Positions 6,217 through 14,793 are shown, numbered from the stretch's first letter. The stretch: 23,043 nucleotides of DNA from Actinomycetota bacterium (GCA_028718045.1 JAQUMQ010000003.1:1-23043); one strand, 5' to 3'. Notes: generated by a model from the letters alone, not told the origin. Numbers and translations: made by a program.

Positions 6217-8521
6217 AATTATCCCTTATCTTTTCGGAAACTATTTTTGTTATGCCGTTTGACTGCATCGTAAAACCGTAAATGATATCGGCAGCCTCCA
6301 TTGTTTTTTTCTGATGGGTAATCATGATAATCTGCTTGCCTTGCGCAAAAATTTTTACAAGAGATAGAAATCTATTTAAATTAGCATCGTCAAGAGCGGC
6401 ATCGATTTCGTCAAAAATATAAAAAGGGGAAGGATTTACGGAAAAAATCGCAAATAAATATGCGACCGATACTAATGCCTTTTCTCCACCCGATAACAAT
6501 TGCAACGAAATGCTTTTGCTGTTACCTATATCGGCTTTGATGTCTATACCAAAATCATCGCTTTCATCACTTTCCGTTAATATGAGTTCTCCTTCTCCAA
6601 GAGGAAACAAAATCTTAAAATAATATTTAAAATTTTCGTTTATTTCATCGAATTTATCATTGAAATATTTTTTAATTTTCTGATTTAATTCTATTATAAG
6701 CTTCTCTAAATTTTTTTTACTTTCGCTTAAATCATTCTTTTGTTTATCTAAAAAATCAAAACGTTCTTTTATTTTCTCATATTCGATATGAGCATTTGGA
6801 TTTATATTCTTATATTTTGTCAATTCCGCCTTTATCTCTCTTACTCGTGCTTCACATTTTTCAACGTCTTCCGGTTGTTTGAAATTTTTAATGATATAAT
6901 CTACCGGCATGCTATATTCATCAAATATTTTTATGCTTAAATCTTTTACTTTTTCCTTTATTTGTTCCTTTTTTAAATTGCTCCTGTATATTTCATTTTC
7001 AAGAAAATGTTTTCTTGAGTTAAGTTTGTTAAGTTCATCATAATATCTATTCATTTTAAGCTGGCTGAAATCCATTTTTTCTTTTTTTCTGTCCAGTTTT
7101 ATATTTATCTCATTATCAAGCTTTTTAGAAGCTGCCATCAAACTAGTTGTTTTTATTAAAAAAAGATTTATATTATCCATGTTTTTTTGTGCGTATTCCA
7201 TGATATATTTCAATCTTTTAAGCCTATTTTCGATATTGGCTTTACTATCGTCGTTGATTTTCCGATCTTCCTGCATATTTTTTTTGAATTCATCCAAATC
7301 TTTATCGGTCAAATAAAAAATATCTTTGATTGAATTAAGTTCACGAACGAACATCTTTTCGTATCCGCCCAATTCTTTTGCCGTGACTTCATCGACAGCT
7401 TTGTACATTTTTTTAAAAAATTCCGTAATCATTTCTATCAATTTTTCAATTTTCCCAATCGCCGATGCCGTTTCTGTCCTTTCGGCAATATGTTTTTTGG
7501 AATTTTTTTCTTCAGCGATATTTTTATTGTTAAAAGCATTTGAAATATCGCTTATGCTGAAATTAATCATATTTATAACCGTTTCAACCGATGTCTTCTG
7601 ACTAAGTGCCATGGATTTCAAATTTGCCGATTTATTTTCAAGTATATTAAATATATTGTATTTATCCTCTAGTTTGTTAAAACTTTCTTTTTCCTGATAA
7701 AACAAGCTTTCAAATTCTTTTTTTTGAGCATTTATTATGTTGATTTTTTTATCGATTTCATCCAACTCAAGTGAATTTTTACCGAAATTTGATTCTTCTT
7801 CATCCCATTTTTTGTTAAGCTTATTTATATTTGATATAAAAAGAGAAATTTCAAGATTTTTTATTTCCTGCGACAAATTAAAAAATATTTTCGATTTCTG
7901 AGCTTCTACAGATAAAGGGTCCAATGTCCTTTTTACTTCATGCAGCAAATCTTTTACTCTGTTAATATCGCTTTCAACCAAATCAAGTTTTTCCTTGGAT
8001 TTATCTCTTCTTATCTTATGCCTTGAAACTCCTATTATTTCATCGATAACATGTTTCCTGTCAGCTGGTTTATAAAGTATAATGTTATTTACTTGCCCCT
8101 GGTTTATTATTGTATAAAGCCCTTTTCCTATCCCGCTCTCAGCAATAATATCCTGTATATCCGCAAGCCTGCATGGTGAAGAATTTATGAAATATTCGCT
8201 TCCTCCTTTGATATAAACCCTTCTTGTGAATTTTACCTCTGCAAATTCTATGGGTATAATCCTGTCGGTATTATCAAAAATAAGCGACACTTCGGCAATG
8301 GCAAATTCTTCGTTTTTATTCTTAAATATGACATCGCCCATTGAAGTGCTTCTAAGGGACTTCGGGCTTTGTTCTCCAAGAACCCATGAAATAGCATCGA
8401 CTATATTGCTTTTCCCGCTACCATTTGGCCCCACTATTATGCTTATGCCGGGTTCGAAGTTTAAATCGCTTTTAGATCCGAATGATTTAAAACCTCGCAA
8501 AAAAATATTTTTAAGAAACAA
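6200..8521 (-). CDS. smc: Short SMC-family chromosome-organising ATPase, no recognisable hinge
   Basis: Bacterial SMC with ScpA/ScpB compacts and helps separate chromosomes. The position between rnc and ftsY and both head halves identify it. The start is MFLKNIFLRGFKSFG, Walker A GPNGSGKSN is at 31-39, the Q-loop is IINQGQV (138-144), the signature LSGGEKAL is at 676-683, Walker B FYIFDEIDAALD at 700-711 and the H-loop ITHQK near 734-738. The length of 773 residues compares with about 1,150-1,200 for typical SMCs. Only about 410 residues separate the N-head end (about 165) from the conserved start of the C-coil-to-head segment (about 574). No glycine-rich hinge fold is visible; the middle (about 350-410) reads as a helical hairpin with a GG turn at 385-386. 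The TTG at 8521 is chosen for its AGGA eight bases upstream and its fit to the family N-terminus. A TTG at 8542 is an alternative. Confidence 0.88.
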   Translation of the reverse strand: MFLKNIFLRGFKSFGSKSDLNFEPGISIIVGPNGSGKSNIVDAISWVLGEQSPKSLRSTSMGDVIFKNKNEEFAIAEVSLIFDNTDRIIPIEFAEVKFTRRVYIKGGSEYFINSSPCRLADIQDIIAESGIGKGLYTIINQGQVNNIILYKPADRKHVIDEIIGVSRHKIRRDKSKEKLDLVESDINRVKDLLHEVKRTLDPLSVEAQKSKIFFNLSQEIKNLEISLFISNINKLNKKWDEEESNFGKNSLELDEIDKKINIINAQKKEFESLFYQEKESFNKLEDKYNIFNILENKSANLKSMALSQKTSVETVINMINFSISDISNAFNNKNIAEEKNSKKHIAERTETASAIGKIEKLIEMITEFFKKMYKAVDEVTAKELGGYEKMFVRELNSIKDIFYLTDKDLDEFKKNMQEDRKINDDSKANIENRLKRLKYIMEYAQKNMDNINLFLIKTTSLMAASKKLDNEINIKLDRKKEKMDFSQLKMNRYYDELNKLNSRKHFLENEIYRSNLKKEQIKEKVKDLSIKIFDEYSMPVDYIIKNFKQPEDVEKCEARVREIKAELTKYKNINPNAHIEYEKIKERFDFLDKQKNDLSESKKNLEKLIIELNQKIKKYFNDKFDEINENFKYYFKILFPLGEGELILTESDESDDFGIDIKADIGNSKSISLQLLSGGEKALVSVAYLFAIFSVNPSPFYIFDEIDAALDDANLNRFLSLVKIFAQGKQIIMITHQKKTMEAADIIYGFTMQSNGITKIVSEKIRDNYVQAG

Positions 8522-8608
8522 ATTTTCTTTCCTTTTGGTCAAGCAGCTCTAAATTAGTTAATAAAAGGCTGATTTATATTCAATAACACTGGTCAAAAAT
8601 TAATTTTT

Positions 8609-9316
8609 TTACTTGATATAATTATCAAGCGCATTTTTTGCGGCAAGTTGCTCGGATTCTTTCTTGCTCTTGCCTGATCCGATGCCTATTATTTCATCTT
8701 TTATCATCGCAACAGAATGAAACATCTTGTCATGATCAGGGCCTTCCGAACTTGCAAGTTTGTATTTTACAAGATCCATTCCTTTAGACTGGATAATTTC
8801 CTGGAGTTTGGTTTTATAATCAAACATTTCCGGGCTTTTTATGCTTTCTTCGATAAAAGGCTTATATAAATCCAAAAACCATTTCTTTGTAAAATCGATA
8901 CCTTTATCGAGGTAAACCGCACTTATGAATGCTTCGAAGCAATCGGCAATGATCGATTCCTTCTTCCTGCCGTTACACATTTCTTCATTTTCGCTAAGCA
9001 AAACATATTCACTTAAATTAATTTCAAGAGCATAAAGAGCCAAGGTGGATTTTTTTATTAAGTATGAGCGTATTTTTGCCAGTTTGCCTTCAGAATAATT
9101 GCCATATTTCCCAACGAGATATGTTGTTATTATGAAAGACAGCACTGAATCACCTAGAAATTCAAGTTGCTCATTACCGCGTGAATCTTTATTAATCTGA
9201 TGCGCAAAAGAACGGTGTGTAAGACTTAAATAATATAAATTAAGATCATTCGGAATTATTTTTAACCTAAAAAGCCAAAGCAAAACCTTCTTTGTAAAAA
9301 TTCCCTCTTCATACAT
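8609..9316 (-). CDS. rnc: Ribonuclease III
   Basis: Double-strand-specific endoribonuclease that processes rRNA precursors and some mRNAs. The catalytic domain carries the signature EQLEFLGDSVL (49-59) with acidic residues E52 and D56, and the second cluster with D125 and E128 in SIIADCFEAF. A C-terminal double-stranded-RNA-binding domain covers about 166-235, with the family's KKESEQLAAKNAL. The ATG at 9316 (235 residues) is preferred over a TTG two codons earlier, because TAGGT is at proper distance only for the ATG. It sits between acpP and smc, as in many Gram-positive bacteria. Confidence 0.96.
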   Translation of the reverse strand: MYEEGIFTKKVLLWLFRLKIIPNDLNLYYLSLTHRSFAHQINKDSRGNEQLEFLGDSVLSFIITTYLVGKYGNYSEGKLAKIRSYLIKKSTLALYALEINLSEYVLLSENEEMCNGRKKESIIADCFEAFISAVYLDKGIDFTKKWFLDLYKPFIEESIKSPEMFDYKTKLQEIIQSKGMDLVKYKLASSEGPDHDKMFHSVAMIKDEIIGIGSGKSKKESEQLAAKNALDNYIK

Positions 9317-9345
9317 ATTCAACCTATCGAGTTATCATACAGCAA

Positions 9346-9579
9346 CTATTTTGAATTTTTCAATATATAGTCCAAAGCATCCTGAACAGTTAATATTTTT
9401 TCTGCATCAGTATCGCTTATTTCTATTTGAAATTTATCTTCCAAAGACATAATGAGTTCTACCAGATCAAGAGAATCAGCACCTAAATCATCGACAAATT
9501 TACTTTCGGGTTTGATATCGTCTGCGTTTACTCCAAGAACATCGACTAAAATTTCTTTTACTTTCTCAAAATCTTCCAT
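9346..9579 (-). CDS. acpP: Acyl carrier protein
   Basis: Carries growing fatty acyl chains on a 4'-phosphopantetheine arm. The attachment serine is S36 in the DDLGADSLDLVEL motif (30-42). The 77-residue, strongly acidic sequence is typical. The start ATG at 9579 has AGGAGG-like sequence a few bases upstream. It lies between plsX and rnc; no fabD, fabG or fabF genes separate it from plsX, so the rest of type II fatty acid synthesis must be elsewhere. PlsX next door uses acyl-ACP as its substrate. Confidence 0.96.
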   Translation of the reverse strand: MEDFEKVKEILVDVLGVNADDIKPESKFVDDLGADSLDLVELIMSLEDKFQIEISDTDAEKILTVQDALDYILKNSK

Positions 9580-9620
9580 TATTCCTCCTGGTTTACAAAT
9601 AAATTAAGTTACTGTTTTTA

Positions 9621-10616
9621 TTAATTATTTATTTCTTTTGCAATTTTTTCAATGATTCTGTTTTTCTGTCCTTCGATTGCAACTCTTACCGAATTTGTTA
9701 TCGCTTTCGCTTTTGAACTCCCGTGGGCAATAATTACAATCCCGTTTACTCCAATTAAAAATGTTCCTCCGTATTCTTCGTAATCAAATTTATCCTTCAT
9801 GTTTTTTAGAGGTTTTTTTAAAATTGCCGCACAAACTTTAGACGTAAAATTTGCAAATAAGATTTTCTTTATTTCACTAAAAAACAAAGCAGCAAGACCT
9901 TCGATTGATTTTAATAAGATGTTGCCTGTAAACCCATCGCATACTGCGACATCTGCTATTCCTTTAAATAAATCTTTCCCTTCGATATTGCCTATAAAGT
10001 TTATTTCTTTAGATTCTTTTAACATATTATGAGCTTCGATTGTAAGCTCGCTGCCCTTTCTTTCTTCGCTGCCGACATTTATCAAGCCAACTTTTGGACT
10101 GGTTATATTCAAAACTTTTTCAGAAAAAATTTTACCCATAAAAGCAAATTGTTTCAAATATTGAGGCTTGCAATCCGTATTTGCACCGACATCGATTATA
10201 ACAAGAGGTTTTCCGGCCAATGATACGGTTATCGCTATGCCTGGTCTTAATACACCTTTCATTCTTTTGACGTTGAATAATGAACATGCCATTACCGCAC
10301 CCGTATTGCCCGCTGAAATAAAAGCTCCCCGTTCGTATTCCGCAAGCAACTTGGTTCCTATATGTATGGAACTATCTTTTTTATGCTTTACCACATCACC
10401 GGGGTGTTCGTCCATCAAAACTTCCTGGGAACACTCGACTATCTTAAAAACACTTAAATCTATTCCTGAATCTGATGCAATTTTTTCGATTTTATCTTTT
10501 ATCGCAACTAAAATAATTTCTGCATCATACTTAAGATAAGCTTCATATGCGCCTTTTAATATTTCCAGCGGAGCGTAATCTCCGCCCATTGCGTCAATTA
10601 TAATGGGTCCGCTCAA
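9621..10616 (-). CDS. plsX: Phosphate acyltransferase PlsX
   Basis: Converts acyl-ACP plus phosphate into acyl-phosphate, the acyl donor used by PlsY for the first step of phosphatidic acid synthesis; a peripheral membrane protein. The 331 residues begin IIIDAMGGDYAP (5-16). They also contain the family blocks HPGDVVKHKKDSS, AFISAGNTGAVMA, IDVGANTDCKP, VGSEERKGS and CDGFTGNI. The length is normal. It is followed by acpP 41 bases downstream and preceded by the Pta-N-like gene 40 bases upstream, so it is likely part of one transcript with the acyl-CoA synthetase pair. Confidence 0.96.
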   Translation of the reverse strand: MSGPIIIDAMGGDYAPLEILKGAYEAYLKYDAEIILVAIKDKIEKIASDSGIDLSVFKIVECSQEVLMDEHPGDVVKHKKDSSIHIGTKLLAEYERGAFISAGNTGAVMACSLFNVKRMKGVLRPGIAITVSLAGKPLVIIDVGANTDCKPQYLKQFAFMGKIFSEKVLNITSPKVGLINVGSEERKGSELTIEAHNMLKESKEINFIGNIEGKDLFKGIADVAVCDGFTGNILLKSIEGLAALFFSEIKKILFANFTSKVCAAILKKPLKNMKDKFDYEEYGGTFLIGVNGIVIIAHGSSKAKAITNSVRVAIEGQKNRIIEKIAKEINN

Positions 10617-10656
10617 ATAATTATCCCCTGATAAACATTTTTACTTAAGCTATAGA

Positions 10657-11727
10657 TTATCCATGTTGCTTAGAAAAGCTTATCAACATGTCAATATCAA
10701 TATTTTTATTGGCTATTTCGATTATTTTATCAATCTTTGCAAATTCATGAAATCTAACCCTTCCTATGATCTCATTCAACTTGTCTACCGTAGTCAAGGT
10801 ATCGAAAGGTACCAATACTATCGGAATACCGAGTTCTTCTGCTCTGTTTGTAACTACGCTCGGAGGCTGAAAATTGCCGGTAAGAATAAGACATTTGGTA
10901 TCTGTTTCAAGTGCTGCAAGCTGAACATCTGCTCTGTCACCACCTGTAATTACAGCTTTGTCCGTCTGTTTTTTAAAAAACGTAAGTGCCTGCTCCTCAC
11001 TCATCGCACCTATCATAAAAGAAGCTATGAGCTTATCTGCTTTTTCCTTTGCGGATATTATTTTCCCTTCCAAAATATACGCAATTTCCTTAATGGTTAT
11101 AGAAGACAACATCTTATCCGCATACACTGAGCCAAATACTTTTATATTCCTTTTTTTAAAATAAGGAAGTATTATATCGTTAAGGTATTCTTCTTGATTT
11201 TGCGGAATAAAGTTAATTATTACACCGCCAAAGTTTTCTCCGATGAATTCTTTTGAAAGAATTACCGCATCTACAATATCCGCGGAATACTTGACAACCA
11301 ATATTGCTTTTGCATTCAGCTTCGAGCAAATATCCTTGGAAGAAATTCCCAAAAAAATACCGTTTTCGATACTTCTTGCACCTTCAAGTAATACGATATT
11401 CTTATCTTGTTTTATTTTTTTATATGATTTTTCTATTAAATTCAGAAAATTTTTGGAAAAATCATCATCCTTAAGCCCTTCCCTATAGTAATTTTGAGTT
11501 AAAACTATAGGGCACACATCCTGTAAATCATCATTGATTTTAAGAGTATCTTCTATATATTTTGCATCTTCATCAGTGGTAAAGCCATTTATCCTTGTAG
11601 GTAAAGTGCCCACAGGTTTCATATATCCAACTTTTAATTGATGCGTATTTAAAATTTTCCCTAAAGCAACACATATCGAACTTTTTCCGGAATAAGCTTC
11701 GTTGGATACAAAATATAAAGGAACCAT
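10657..11727 (-). CDS. BioD-like P-loop plus DRTGG-domain protein (orphan phosphotransacetylase N-terminal half)
   Basis: The 356 residues have two parts. The first is a dethiobiotin-synthetase-like P-loop domain (about 1-205) starting VPLYFVSN, with the nucleotide-binding loop SNEAYSGKSS (8-17). The second is a DRTGG-type domain (about 210-325), whose family motif is here TGGDRADVQ (261-269), followed by ILTGNFQPP. The same pair forms the regulatory N-terminal half of long phosphotransacetylases such as E. coli Pta, but the catalytic PTA/PTB domain is absent. It therefore should not be called a phosphotransacetylase. It lies 34 bases downstream of an ADP-forming acyl-CoA synthetase, with an excellent AAAGGAGGT site before the ATG. 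A role sensing nucleotides or NADH, or controlling the synthetase, is inference. Confidence 0.82.
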   Translation of the reverse strand: MVPLYFVSNEAYSGKSSICVALGKILNTHQLKVGYMKPVGTLPTRINGFTTDEDAKYIEDTLKINDDLQDVCPIVLTQNYYREGLKDDDFSKNFLNLIEKSYKKIKQDKNIVLLEGARSIENGIFLGISSKDICSKLNAKAILVVKYSADIVDAVILSKEFIGENFGGVIINFIPQNQEEYLNDIILPYFKKRNIKVFGSVYADKMLSSITIKEIAYILEGKIISAKEKADKLIASFMIGAMSEEQALTFFKKQTDKAVITGGDRADVQLAALETDTKCLILTGNFQPPSVVTNRAEELGIPIVLVPFDTLTTVDKLNEIIGRVRFHEFAKIDKIIEIANKNIDIDMLISFSKQHG

Positions 11728-11761
11728 TTTTACCTCCTTTATTAAGTTGTTCTTGCTGCCG

Positions 11762-13864
11762 CTATTTTGCTATTCTTATTCTTACATCCCCAGCAATAGA
11801 ACCTAATCCTTCTGCTTTTACAAACAGCGGATTGATATCCATTTCCATAATCTCTGGAAAATCCGTTACAAGCTGCGAAATCTTTAATATTATCTCTACT
11901 ATACTATTAATATCAGAAGGTTTTGCCCCTCTTGCACCTTTAAGAAGTTTTATGGTTTTGATTTCCTCAATCATTTCTCTGGCATCAATTTCTTTAATTG
12001 GCGCAATTCTAAATGTAACATCTTTTAATATTTCTACATAAATCCCACCAAGACCAAACATAATCATAGGTCCGAATTGAGGATCTTTATTTATCCCTAT
12101 AATTGTTTCTTGTTTGTCCAGTATCATTTCCTGAATGGAAATACCTCTGATATTTGCTTGTGGCATTTTAGACTTAACATTATTAATAATCGCGTTAAAG
12201 CTTTTTTCCAGTTCGGTTTCGTTTTTTATTCCGACTTTGATGCCACCTACGTCGGTTTTATGAAGTATATCGGGAGAGTCTATCTTTAATACCAACGGAT
12301 ATCCGATTTTTGCCGCAAATTCCTTGGCAGATTTCATGTCCTTTGCAGTCATAGCTTGGGGTATTCTTATTTTATAAGCTTCAAGAACCAGCCTTGATTC
12401 ATTTTCGCCAAGCTCTAATCTTTTTTGCTTTCTGCATGAATCGAAAATTGATCTTACGGCTTTTTTGTCAACATCAAATTTCTTAACTTCCGTATCTTTC
12501 CTGTTAATCCATTCACCATAATTCATCATGACTTTCAAAGTATTTACTGCCCCTTCAGGGATATCGAAATTAGGTATCTTATGTTCTGTCAGATAATCAA
12601 CCCCGTCTTTGACAGCTTTGCCGCCCATAAAACAAGTAAGTATGGGAATTTCGCCATTCGACTTATTGGCTACCTCAACGATACCTACGGCGGTTTCATA
12701 GGCTTGAGTCATTGCCTGAGGCGTAAGTAATACTATTATCGCATCGACATTTTTGTCTTTTATTATTATTTCAAGAGCCCTTTTGTAACGGTCGGCCAAT
12801 GCATCACCCAGCACATCAATCGGATTATGAAAATTAGCTGCTGCCGGCAAGAATTCTCTTAGCTTTTTTACCGTTTCTTTTTCAAGTGTAGCCAAATTTA
12901 TATTGCTTTCTTCACAGACATCTGTTGCCATGATTCCCGGACCGCCTGCGTTCGTAATCAAAACCAGATTTCTTCCCTTAGGAAGCGGTTGATATGCAAG
13001 AGATGTCGAATAATCAAAAAGATTTCTGATGGTTCTTGCTCTTATTATTCCAGTTTGTTTAAATGCTGCTTCATATGCTTTTGAAGAACCCGCAAGACTA
13101 CCTGTATGAGATGATACGGCTTTTGCACCTGCGCTTGTATTTCCGGATTTAACTACGACTATAGGTTTCTTTTTCGTTACTTCCTTCGATGTATTAATAA
13201 ATCTTCGGCCATCGGTTACACCTTCGAGATATGCAGTTATTACCTCACAGCTATCATCGTTTTTCAAATATTCAAATACGTCGGTTTCCGAAATATCTAC
13301 TTTATTTCCAAGTGAAACAAATTTAGAAATTCCTATCTTTGCAAGTTTTGCCCAGTCAAGAACTGCGGTTCCGAGAGCTCCGGATTGGGAAATAAAAGCG
13401 ATAACCCCATCATCGGGCATTTCAGGCGAAAATGAAGCATTAACGGGACAAGTTGTATTGCTCATTCCTAAACAATTCGGTCCCAAAATCCTCATATTGT
13501 ATTTCTTTGCCTTTTCCAATAATTCTTGTTCAAGCTTTGCGCCTTCGGGCCCGGTCTCCTTAAAACCTGCCGAAATCACAATTGCAGCTTTGACGTTTTT
13601 TTTCGCGCATTCATCAATCGCATTTAAAACAAACTGCCCCGGAATTACAATTATGGCAAGGTCTATATCGCCAGAGACATCCAAAATTGATTTGTAGCAT
13701 TTAACTCCGTGTATTTCTTCTGCTTTGGGATTTATTGGATATATACCACCTTTGAAATTAGAATTCATCACGCTTTCAAGAATAGTATGACCAACTTTTC
13801 CTTCGTCTCTTGCTGCACCTATTATCGCTACGGAATCAGGGCAAAAAAATTTTTCCAGGCTCAT
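11762..13864 (-). CDS. ADP-forming acyl-CoA (acetyl-CoA) synthetase, fused alpha-beta subunits
   Basis: Converts acyl-CoA, ADP and phosphate to free acid, CoA and ATP, a one-enzyme route to substrate-level ATP in many anaerobes. The domain order is CoA-binding (about 5-130, SVAIIGAARDEGKVG), succinyl-CoA-synthetase-like ligase domain (about 150-450) with the phosphorylated histidine H253 in SSHTGSLAGS, and a C-terminal ATP-grasp domain (about 480-700) with its own histidine in DILHKTDVGG. The 700-residue length fits the fused form. The ATG at 13864 follows GGAGG by seven bases. Substrate range (acetate, branched or aromatic acids) cannot be read from sequence; a protein acyltransferase of the Pat/PatZ type is excluded because no GNAT domain is present. 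Confidence 0.9.
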   Translation of the reverse strand: MSLEKFFCPDSVAIIGAARDEGKVGHTILESVMNSNFKGGIYPINPKAEEIHGVKCYKSILDVSGDIDLAIIVIPGQFVLNAIDECAKKNVKAAIVISAGFKETGPEGAKLEQELLEKAKKYNMRILGPNCLGMSNTTCPVNASFSPEMPDDGVIAFISQSGALGTAVLDWAKLAKIGISKFVSLGNKVDISETDVFEYLKNDDSCEVITAYLEGVTDGRRFINTSKEVTKKKPIVVVKSGNTSAGAKAVSSHTGSLAGSSKAYEAAFKQTGIIRARTIRNLFDYSTSLAYQPLPKGRNLVLITNAGGPGIMATDVCEESNINLATLEKETVKKLREFLPAAANFHNPIDVLGDALADRYKRALEIIIKDKNVDAIIVLLTPQAMTQAYETAVGIVEVANKSNGEIPILTCFMGGKAVKDGVDYLTEHKIPNFDIPEGAVNTLKVMMNYGEWINRKDTEVKKFDVDKKAVRSIFDSCRKQKRLELGENESRLVLEAYKIRIPQAMTAKDMKSAKEFAAKIGYPLVLKIDSPDILHKTDVGGIKVGIKNETELEKSFNAIINNVKSKMPQANIRGISIQEMILDKQETIIGINKDPQFGPMIMFGLGGIYVEILKDVTFRIAPIKEIDAREMIEEIKTIKLLKGARGAKPSDINSIVEIILKISQLVTDFPEIMEMDINPLFVKAEGLGSIAGDVRIRIAK

Positions 13865-13934
13865 TAATTTCCTCCATACAATTTTAATAAATAGCTAAAG
13901 CTAAAAATGCTTTTGTTTCATTTGTTTTAATCTT

Positions 13935-14144
13935 TTATTTCGAAGCAGTTGCCGGCGTCTTTTTCTTTTCTTCAGATTTCAGTACTTGCCTATTATCATA
14001 ATATCCGCAATTCAAACATACTCTGTGTGATATTTTCTTAGCATGGCATCTGGGACATTCGACGACATTTACTGGAGTTAATTTATCGTGCGTCCTTCTT
14101 TTATCTCTTTTTGATTTAGATGTATTACCTTTTGGAACAGCCAA
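13935..14144 (-). CDS. rpmF: 50S ribosomal protein L32, zinc-binding form
   Basis: Small large-subunit protein. The 69 residues start MAVPKGNTSKSKRDKRR, the classic L32 N-terminus. Four cysteines (C30, C33, C43, C46) in CPRCHAKK and VCLNCGYY form the zinc ribbon of the C+ paralogue. The start is TTG at 14144, with AGGAGG about nine bases upstream and no in-frame ATG nearby. The DUF177 (YceD) gene usually found directly upstream of rpmF is missing here; the 184-base gap to the SepIVA-like gene is AT-rich, probably holds the promoter, and encodes nothing recognisable. Confidence 0.95.
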   Translation of the reverse strand: MAVPKGNTSKSKRDKRRTHDKLTPVNVVECPRCHAKKISHRVCLNCGYYDNRQVLKSEEKKKTPATASK

Positions 14145-14328
14145 TTATGTCAACCTCCTAATAAATTAATTATTTTTTTATGTTACATATTTGTTATAAA
14201 ATACAAAAGATAAAATATATCATAAAATTTAATTTGTACAACTAAAAAATCCGTCTTTTAAGGAAATAGTAAAAATAAAACAAGACTGTCTCTTATGTAA
14301 ATATAAATTATTATTGGCTTTAAGAGTA

Positions 14329-14793
14329 TTATTCCTTATCTTCGCCCGATATGGAAGATTTAAACTGTTCTCTTCCTTTTTCGATAGCAGCTAAAATTTT
14401 ATGAAGAGCGGCTTCAAGACCGGCCAGCTTTTCATCAGCATAATCTTCAGCTTCAAGTCTTATGGTTCTTGACCTAGCTTCGGCAATTGATAGCAGGTCT
14501 TCGGCTTTTCTGTTTGCGTTTTTTATTATTTCTGTTTCATTTACAAGCATCTCGGATCGTTCTTTTGCTTCCCTTATGATTCTTTCGGCTTGCCTTTTAG
14601 ACTCTTCTATCATACCTTCTCTTTCTTTTACGATCCATCTTGCTTGCCTGAATTCCTCCGGAAGTACGTTTCTAAGTTCGTCAAGTATTTCGTATATCTC
14701 GTTTTCGGCAACCATTATATTGGAAGTAAAAGGCACTCTTTTGCTTTTATCCAACAACTCTTCAATTCTATCTATTATTTCTAAAGCATCCAT
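14329..14793 (-). CDS. SepIVA-like (DivIVA-related) coiled-coil protein
   Basis: The 154 residues start with a short conserved head (MDALEIIDRIEELLDKSKRV, then PFTSN) followed by a charged helical region (about 47-145) with many Ala/Glu/Arg residues, predicted as coiled coil. The layout, and the head pattern V-P-x-T with a later L-P-x-E-x-x-x-A, resemble mycobacterial SepIVA as I recall it. That is a DivIVA-family septation factor encoded upstream of DUF177 and rnc. Automatic annotation often calls such proteins ATPase or ATP-synthase subunit-like because of the coil, which is unsupported. The ATG at 14793 has GGAG five bases upstream; a longer frame to 14835 lacks such a site. A role in septum or cell-pole growth is inference from homology and synteny. 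Confidence 0.7.
   Translation of the reverse strand: MDALEIIDRIEELLDKSKRVPFTSNIMVAENEIYEILDELRNVLPEEFRQARWIVKEREGMIEESKRQAERIIREAKERSEMLVNETEIIKNANRKAEDLLSIAEARSRTIRLEAEDYADEKLAGLEAALHKILAAIEKGREQFKSSISGEDKE

Noticed and set aside
7300..7470. Segment AVDEVTAKELGG in the SMC arm as a possible degenerate hinge
   Set aside because: It faintly resembles the hinge AVE-x-x-LGG pattern, but the surroundings are plainly helical and too short for the roughly 150-residue hinge fold.
7326..7601. Plus-strand open frames opposite smc, acyl-CoA synthetase, fakA and other genes
   Set aside because: They are antisense shadows of strongly supported genes, with no motifs or ribosome-binding sites; none was annotated.
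6200..8521. Alternative identity of the short SMC as RecN, SbcC or Rad50
   Set aside because: The FKSFG start, QGQV loop, LSGGEKAL and FDEIDAALDD motifs, and the rnc-smc-ftsY position, fit SMC; there is no zinc-hook CxxC or RecN-type pattern.
14145..14328. Possible DUF177 remnant, RNA gene or clear promoter between the SepIVA-like gene and rpmF
   Set aside because: No translated frame resembles DUF177 and no tRNA-like fold was seen. TATATT/TATAAC boxes exist without a convincing -35, and a 4-bp AAGA/TCTT hairpin before a T-rich run is too weak to call a terminator.
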